NCBI GenBank assembly: GCA_001998905.1
Contig: MLAA01000002.1
Location: 20,776 to 84,775 of the forward strand
Direction: 5' to 3'
Origin: Rodentibacter caecimuris
GTDB taxonomy: Bacteria; Pseudomonadota; Gammaproteobacteria; Enterobacterales; Pasteurellaceae
DNA length: 64,000 nucleotides
A program made the position numbers and the translations under genes. Below, one piece after another: positions 59,608 through 64,000 of the stretch (the first letter of the stretch is position 1; each line of letters opens with the position of its first letter). The notes under the pieces were generated by a model. It was not told the origin of the DNA. It made no database searches and was given only the letters and a program-made list of their open reading frames with translations.

Positions 59608-62574
59608 TTACTCCGAATAGCCTTCATCTATTGCTGTTTCCATTGCAGCTAGTGCTTGTTGTTGGATTTCCTTCGTTTTATTTTGGAACTCCTCGCTGAA
59701 ATAAACATCCTCAAAGGTGCCGCCTTCCTTATCGGTAAACTCCGCAACAATACGCACCTCTTTGATATGAATATTATTTTCGGCAAGGTGGAATCTGACT
59801 TCACCGGTAGCGCCTGCATAAAACCGTTTAATCGGCAGTGCCTGAGCGGAACCCCATTCATACAGGTTAATCACCAGATTATGTGTAGTAGGCTCGGTGC
59901 GTCTAAATTCAGCACAGCTAATGCGGTAATAACCTTGGCTGATTTTGCTGATTTTTAATCCCGCTTGAATATCATATTCATAGAGCTCTTTTTCAAAACC
60001 CTTGCTAATTAACATATAGTCTTCAAGTTGGTCATTCATCGACAGTTCGGCACTGGATATATCCTCCTGACCGGTAGTAATCAATTCCAGTCTTGCAATG
60101 CGTTGTTGAGCAATTTCTGCTATTTCCTCGTTAGCTAAAATTTCTGCACGTTTAATTTGAGTATCAACATTTTGTCTAATAGCATCATTCCAATAAAAAT
60201 AACGCTTTTTACCCCAAAACCCTTTTTTCACCCAAGTTTCTAACGGTGTTGAACCCCACAAAAATATTGAAGCAGTCGCTACCAGCAAAATCACCCAACC
60301 GATAGGACCTAAAGTTGGCAATATTGAAAACTTAATAACACTAAGTCCGAGCATCACTCCCGAAAGCATGATCGCACTGTTCGCTACGATTGATACCTTA
60401 TCCTCATTAGCGATCGCCTCTCTTAATCCGCCAAAGGCAATAAGTGAAGTTAATAATCCCCCGACTACAGCAGCCCCCGTATAAGCCAGTGCCCGCAGAC
60501 CAACCAATATTGAGCGAGTTGAAGCGCCGGCAATATTTCTTAACACGCCCATTCCCGCCCCCGGTTTGCCGATTAATTTCAAGGCATACGCCATATCCGC
60601 CGTTCCCACCGAAATATCCAGTATCGCCGTGGTTTTGACTACCACCGGGTCTAACGCCAGTCTGCCCGCTGTCGTCCGTGCCAATTTTCTCGGTATGGTT
60701 AAGTCATTGTTTAATGATAGTATCCCCGCATAAATCGCCAATACCCCGCTAAATCCATAATAGCGTTCGCTAAGCTGTATGCGGGCTTCTAAATCCCGAA
60801 TTTCATCGAGGGTAATTCGCCGATAATTGATTAAGTCTTGTTTGATTTGGCGGAGTTCTTTTTTAATGGCTTTCTTACCGCCATTGACTCGGCGGTGATT
60901 ATACTGCCGTGAACGCTCTTCTTTCATCAGCCTGTCTATCTGCTTATCCGCCACTTCGGCAAAGAAATAATCGACATTTTTGATTAATTTTTTCTCATCC
61001 CAACCATAAATCGCCATTACCTTATCAAACTGTATTTTTCTTAATGCCGCTAAATTCGCCACCGTACGTCCGCTGTTCAGATACACATGCTCCATACCTC
61101 GAAAATAGCCTTTTAATATATGATGGCGTTGCTGAGGAGGAAGTATTTTCATTGCCATCCCATACACGGCATCAGTCACTTTTTTACTGTGTTCTTTTAG
61201 CCAGCCTATTGTAGTTGGGGAATTATTGGCGGGTACCGCATCATCACTAAACAAATTTTCTAATAGCTCAACACCGTTAGAGGTGCATTCCAAGCCATAG
61301 GTTAAATCCGACAGTAAACGATAAAACACATAAAAACCACGGTCAATACCGTTTTCTAGCGGAGCATAACCAATAATACCGTCAGAAATATTGAAAAATT
61401 CTTTAAACGAAGCTCGTTGTGCCAGTTGTATCACTTGCTTCACCAATTCGCCTGCCGGTTTTTCATAACGTTCAAAGGGTTCTTTTAACAATGCCGTCAT
61501 TTTGCTGTTAAATTCACTCACCAACCCATCCCGCACGCCTTTTTGTTCAATTACCCGCTCTTGTTCCTTAAATGGATAGTCTTTTCCTTTGATATCATAG
61601 CCAATTTTCGGGTCAATAATATTGCCGATAGTTATCGGATAGGCATAACGGGCGTAGTAGGCTTTTTGTTTTTCCGTAAAATCAATGATGAGTTTTTGTA
61701 ATTCATGCATTTCACCGACAACATCCTGCAACGCAACCATCAATCCCGTTTCTTTGTAATCAGGAAAACCGGATAACGCACTAGGGATAGCTGTATTTTT
61801 GAGTTTTGTGTACCAACTTTGCGTTTGCTCGGATAAATCGTTTGATTTATTAAGAGATTGATATTCCAATACATGTATATTGAGGTCTTTTAACGGAGCA
61901 GAATGTTTTTCCGGCGCGCTGACATTGACCGTTGTCATGACTATCTGTCGTAATGTATCGTCTTTTTCAAAGCGTTCAATGATCTCTGACGACCACATAT
62001 ACTCACTATAAGCAATATCGACAATATCAACATCTTTATCGACAAATGCGGTATTGAAACTTATTGTGTTAGTCATACAAGGATATTTTGAGGTGTTTAT
62101 TTTACCTAATGTCCAATTTCCATTGGCACCTTTTTCACCCCATTTACAAAGTAAGAAAGAGGCGTTTAATCCGGCATTTTGATAGTCGCTTAGTTGTTCA
62201 AATTCACTCGCACTATTTATATCGTCACTATGGGTGACATAGCGAAAAACCAGCCATTTGCCTTTATCATCAGTAGAAAATAAACGGTGTTTGGTATGTG
62301 CATAGATATAGACAAAACCTTGGCGGAGTTGCATCAGTTCTTGGTTTGGTGATTTACCAATGCCAGCTGGTTCTGTTGCAGGTAAATCGCTAATCTTCCC
62401 ATTTCTGGCTTTTGTTAAATAATCAATACTCAAGCCATAGCGAACCGGATAAATAGGAATGACGGGCAATTCGCATTTACTATGGCCGTCAGAGAGTTTT
62501 TGAGCTTTCTGATTAATTTGAGCTGTATTGAGCTTTATTTTAGGCTTCGGGCGAGTTTGGGTTTTCTTTGTCAT
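59608..62574 (-). CDS. T6SS effector, VasX/BTH_I2691-like putative pore-forming toxin
   Basis: 988 residues. The N-terminal ~230 residues (CELPVIPIYPVRYGLS..., LMQLRQGFVYIYA, KGKWLVFRYVTH) match the N-terminal region of VasX-like effectors. The middle is largely helical. Three hydrophobic segments at ~698-716, 728-747 and 758-774 (AYTGAAVVGGLLTSLIAFGG; ...; GWVILLVATASIFLWG) suggest a colicin-like pore. The last 113 residues (from 876, SKISQGYYRIS) are duplicated downstream. The start overlaps the adaptor gene by 35 bp. No signal peptide, as expected for T6SS cargo. Codons around 60440-60700 are more GC-rich than the flanks. No VgrG or sheath gene is in the window. Confidence 0.75.
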   Translation of the reverse strand: MTKKTQTRPKPKIKLNTAQINQKAQKLSDGHSKCELPVIPIYPVRYGLSIDYLTKARNGKISDLPATEPAGIGKSPNQELMQLRQGFVYIYAHTKHRLFSTDDKGKWLVFRYVTHSDDINSASEFEQLSDYQNAGLNASFLLCKWGEKGANGNWTLGKINTSKYPCMTNTISFNTAFVDKDVDIVDIAYSEYMWSSEIIERFEKDDTLRQIVMTTVNVSAPEKHSAPLKDLNIHVLEYQSLNKSNDLSEQTQSWYTKLKNTAIPSALSGFPDYKETGLMVALQDVVGEMHELQKLIIDFTEKQKAYYARYAYPITIGNIIDPKIGYDIKGKDYPFKEQERVIEQKGVRDGLVSEFNSKMTALLKEPFERYEKPAGELVKQVIQLAQRASFKEFFNISDGIIGYAPLENGIDRGFYVFYRLLSDLTYGLECTSNGVELLENLFSDDAVPANNSPTTIGWLKEHSKKVTDAVYGMAMKILPPQQRHHILKGYFRGMEHVYLNSGRTVANLAALRKIQFDKVMAIYGWDEKKLIKNVDYFFAEVADKQIDRLMKEERSRQYNHRRVNGGKKAIKKELRQIKQDLINYRRITLDEIRDLEARIQLSERYYGFSGVLAIYAGILSLNNDLTIPRKLARTTAGRLALDPVVVKTTAILDISVGTADMAYALKLIGKPGAGMGVLRNIAGASTRSILVGLRALAYTGAAVVGGLLTSLIAFGGLREAIANEDKVSIVANSAIMLSGVMLGLSVIKFSILPTLGPIGWVILLVATASIFLWGSTPLETWVKKGFWGKKRYFYWNDAIRQNVDTQIKRAEILANEEIAEIAQQRIARLELITTGQEDISSAELSMNDQLEDYMLISKGFEKELYEYDIQAGLKISKISQGYYRISCAEFRRTEPTTHNLVINLYEWGSAQALPIKRFYAGATGEVRFHLAENNIHIKEVRIVAEFTDKEGGTFEDVYFSEEFQNKTKEIQQQALAAMETAIDEGYSE

Positions 62575-63934
62575 GATTGCGGTCTTCTATTTCAATTAAG
62601 CGATTCATTAATGTTTCAAGTAGGTTTGTATTTGAGTATTGTGTTTTTTGCTGCCACTGTTCGAGTAAGTCAAAGTAATCAAATTCGTTATTTTCTGCAA
62701 TTAAACGGCCGACTAAGTAAAACCAATATTCACGTTGAGATTGGGCTATATTATGTGATTTAGCCTCTTCTAGCCATTTATCTAAATCAGCTCGGTCAAT
62801 ATCAGAAAAATGTTCGATGGCTAAATAGATCACTTTTTCTTTTGTGCGCTCCCATTTTAGTCGCTGAAATACCTCTTTTTCTATTTTGCCCATTTCAATT
62901 TTGGCTGGAACGATATTTTCCGGTAATGGCTTTAAACTAAAGGTAATAAATGTTTCCTCAATTCTGACACCGATAGCATCAATTATTTGTTCCTGTTGCG
63001 GTGCGTTGTCATTTTTCACGCCGAAAAATGCAGCTAGTTGAGCGGGATAGCGTGAGAGTTGAGGAAGATAGCGGTTGAGTACGGTAGGGTCATAGAAACG
63101 GAAGAAATACCAATCGTCTTCTTCTTTGTCATATAAATGCGTCCATTTTCTTAAATGGTGGTAAACCTCATCAAAAGGTTTGTCGCTGCGAATAAATGTT
63201 ACTGGATTGCTCTGCCAATAGCTGAAAACCTTACTGTCCGCTTTTCGAAATAAACATTGTAGCAAACTAACGGTTTCACTTGAATAAGGGTCAAACTCCA
63301 ATAAATGCGGCGCGTGGTCTTCAAGCGCTTGTCCGGTTTTGCCAATATAGAGGTTTTCCGCCCGTCCGGCACGGAATAATCGGCTTGGAAAAGCCACGGC
63401 TTTCGTGCAATCCACTAGCGCATAAAAGTGCGGTCGATTTTCCGGATAGTTTTCAGCCCGATGTGCCGATTGATTTAAGTGTAAATGATATTCGTCCAAG
63501 CCTTGAAAATTGGCGAAGAAATCAGTGCGTATTTCATTAGGTAATGCGGTAGGAACAATAAATTCGGTAAAGGGGGTAATTGGAGTAGAATGTTGTTGAA
63601 GATAATTCTTTTCGCTGGGAAGCCCTTTTCCTTGATTGTCAACGCCGTCGGGAAGAAAAAATATCGGTGATTGTGAAGAGATTTGTTGTGCCGCCCACCA
63701 CAGTCGAGCATTGAAACCGTGGCGGGAAAACCAGGTTTGTATCGGCAATGCGGCAAGTTGTGCCTGTCCGTTAAGGTTTTCTTGAAGAAAATAGTGGTGG
63801 ATTTGTTGCTCATAATCATCTCGACTTTTCGCCCATGCGAGCAGATAAGCGGTTTTAGGTAGGGGAGTATTGTGAACTGAGTTTTGCAAAGAGGGAGTAA
63901 GATGATAATGCGTTAGCCAGATTTCAGTCGTCAT
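62540..63934 (-). CDS. DUF4123 domain protein, probable T6SS effector adaptor
   Basis: 464 residues. The DUF4123 part lies at ~165-300: HFYALVDCTKAVAFPSRLF, then LLEFDPYSS, and WTHLYDKEEDDWYFFRFYDPTVLNRYLP. Proteins with this domain (Tap/TEC) load specific effectors on VgrG. Here there is an extra N-terminal ~165 residues and a C-terminal ~100-residue helical tail. It overlaps the effector start by 35 bp, the usual adaptor-effector arrangement. An uptake signal at ~63426 encodes part of the DUF4123 segment (RPHFYAL). Confidence 0.8.
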   Translation of the reverse strand: MTTEIWLTHYHLTPSLQNSVHNTPLPKTAYLLAWAKSRDDYEQQIHHYFLQENLNGQAQLAALPIQTWFSRHGFNARLWWAAQQISSQSPIFFLPDGVDNQGKGLPSEKNYLQQHSTPITPFTEFIVPTALPNEIRTDFFANFQGLDEYHLHLNQSAHRAENYPENRPHFYALVDCTKAVAFPSRLFRAGRAENLYIGKTGQALEDHAPHLLEFDPYSSETVSLLQCLFRKADSKVFSYWQSNPVTFIRSDKPFDEVYHHLRKWTHLYDKEEDDWYFFRFYDPTVLNRYLPQLSRYPAQLAAFFGVKNDNAPQQEQIIDAIGVRIEETFITFSLKPLPENIVPAKIEMGKIEKEVFQRLKWERTKEKVIYLAIEHFSDIDRADLDKWLEEAKSHNIAQSQREYWFYLVGRLIAENNEFDYFDLLEQWQQKTQYSNTNLLETLMNRLIEIEDRNHDKENPNSPEA

Positions 63935-63979
63935 CGTATTTTCCCTTTCATTATGATGTGTTAGGTGTATAGATTGTAT

Positions 63980-63993
63980 AATAAAGTGCGGTC
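63980..63993 (+). repeat. DNA uptake signal upstream of the effector locus
   Basis: TAAAGTGCGGTCGA followed by TTTTT at the window edge, upstream of the adaptor gene. Confidence 0.8.
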
Positions 63994-64000
63994 GATTTTT

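Larger units (their letters stand above)
55253..59949 (-). repeat. Three tandem effector-tail / immunity units
   Basis: In transcription order, each unit contains a copy of the effector C-terminus (~113 codons), a ~1.15-kb paralogous membrane-protein gene and a spacer with an inverted uptake-signal pair. Unit C: 58348-59949 (tail is the end of the full effector). Unit B: 56774-58347. Unit A: 55253-56773. Both free-standing tails begin at the same bases, GATTTTGCTG on the plus strand (56764-56773 and 58338-58347), where they diverge from the full effector (59941-59950). Confidence 0.85.

Noticed and set aside
55253..59949. CRISPR-like or transposon repeat array
   Set aside because: The repeats are protein-coding units of about 1.6 kb with no short direct repeats, spacers, transposase or terminal repeats.

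Overview
The window is chromosomal DNA of a member of the Pasteurellaceae. More than two dozen copies of the Hin-type DNA uptake signal (core AAGTGCGGT, either strand) are scattered through it. Base composition is AT-rich. The gene orders murB-narQ beside rpoH and yigZ-trkH-hemG, and the set rpmH-rnpA-yidD-yidC-mnmE beside dnaA-dnaN-recF, fit that family. No rRNA, tRNA, IS element, prophage or CRISPR array was found. Species cannot be named from the sequence alone.

Layout. 1-6.9 kb: a truncated exported alpha/beta hydrolase, an aldo/keto reductase divergent from a LysR regulator, a decayed multicopper oxidase, and a glycerate module (kinase, GntP-type permease, CdaR-type activator). 6.9-13.1 kb: four genes (AMP-dependent ligase, LolA-like carrier, MMPL exporter, FAD oxidoreductase) that look like the remaining part of an aryl-polyene-type cluster whose ketosynthase and carrier-protein core is absent; 634 bp of apparently non-coding DNA sits inside the set. 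13.1-15.5 kb: a rhodanese-type lipoprotein and a YeeE/YedE sulfur transporter. 15.6-18.2 kb: a BglG/LicT antiterminator with its RNA target and terminator, plus a glucose-family PTS EIICB. 18.2-26.9 kb: the spc and alpha ribosomal protein operons (rplN to rplQ, with secY and rpoA), with the alpha-operon pseudoknot leader visible. The S10 operon is not directly upstream.

26.9-35 kb: NadR coupled to a metallophosphoesterase, an FMN riboswitch with ribB, tusA, yigZ-trkH-hemG, and rpsB-tsf. 35-45.3 kb: ppiD, a decayed mntP, mnmE, yidC-yidD-rnpA-rpmH, and divergently dnaA-dnaN-recF. 45.3-55.2 kb: a small unknown gene, arfA with its regulatory hairpin inside the reading frame, an ArsC-like protein, a PerM-type permease, rpoH, a DUF2322-like gene, murB, narQ, an MFS transporter and the divergent asnC/asnA pair.

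55.2-64 kb is the most distinctive part: an accessory module that reads as a type VI secretion effector locus. A DUF4123-type adaptor overlaps a 988-residue VasX-like putative pore-forming effector. Three paralogous membrane proteins (putative immunity proteins) follow, alternating with two free-standing copies of the last ~113 effector residues. Each unit ends at an inverted pair of uptake signals that can act as a terminator. The tandem units and the block mosaicism among the three paralogues point to repeated duplication and recombination at an effector-immunity locus.
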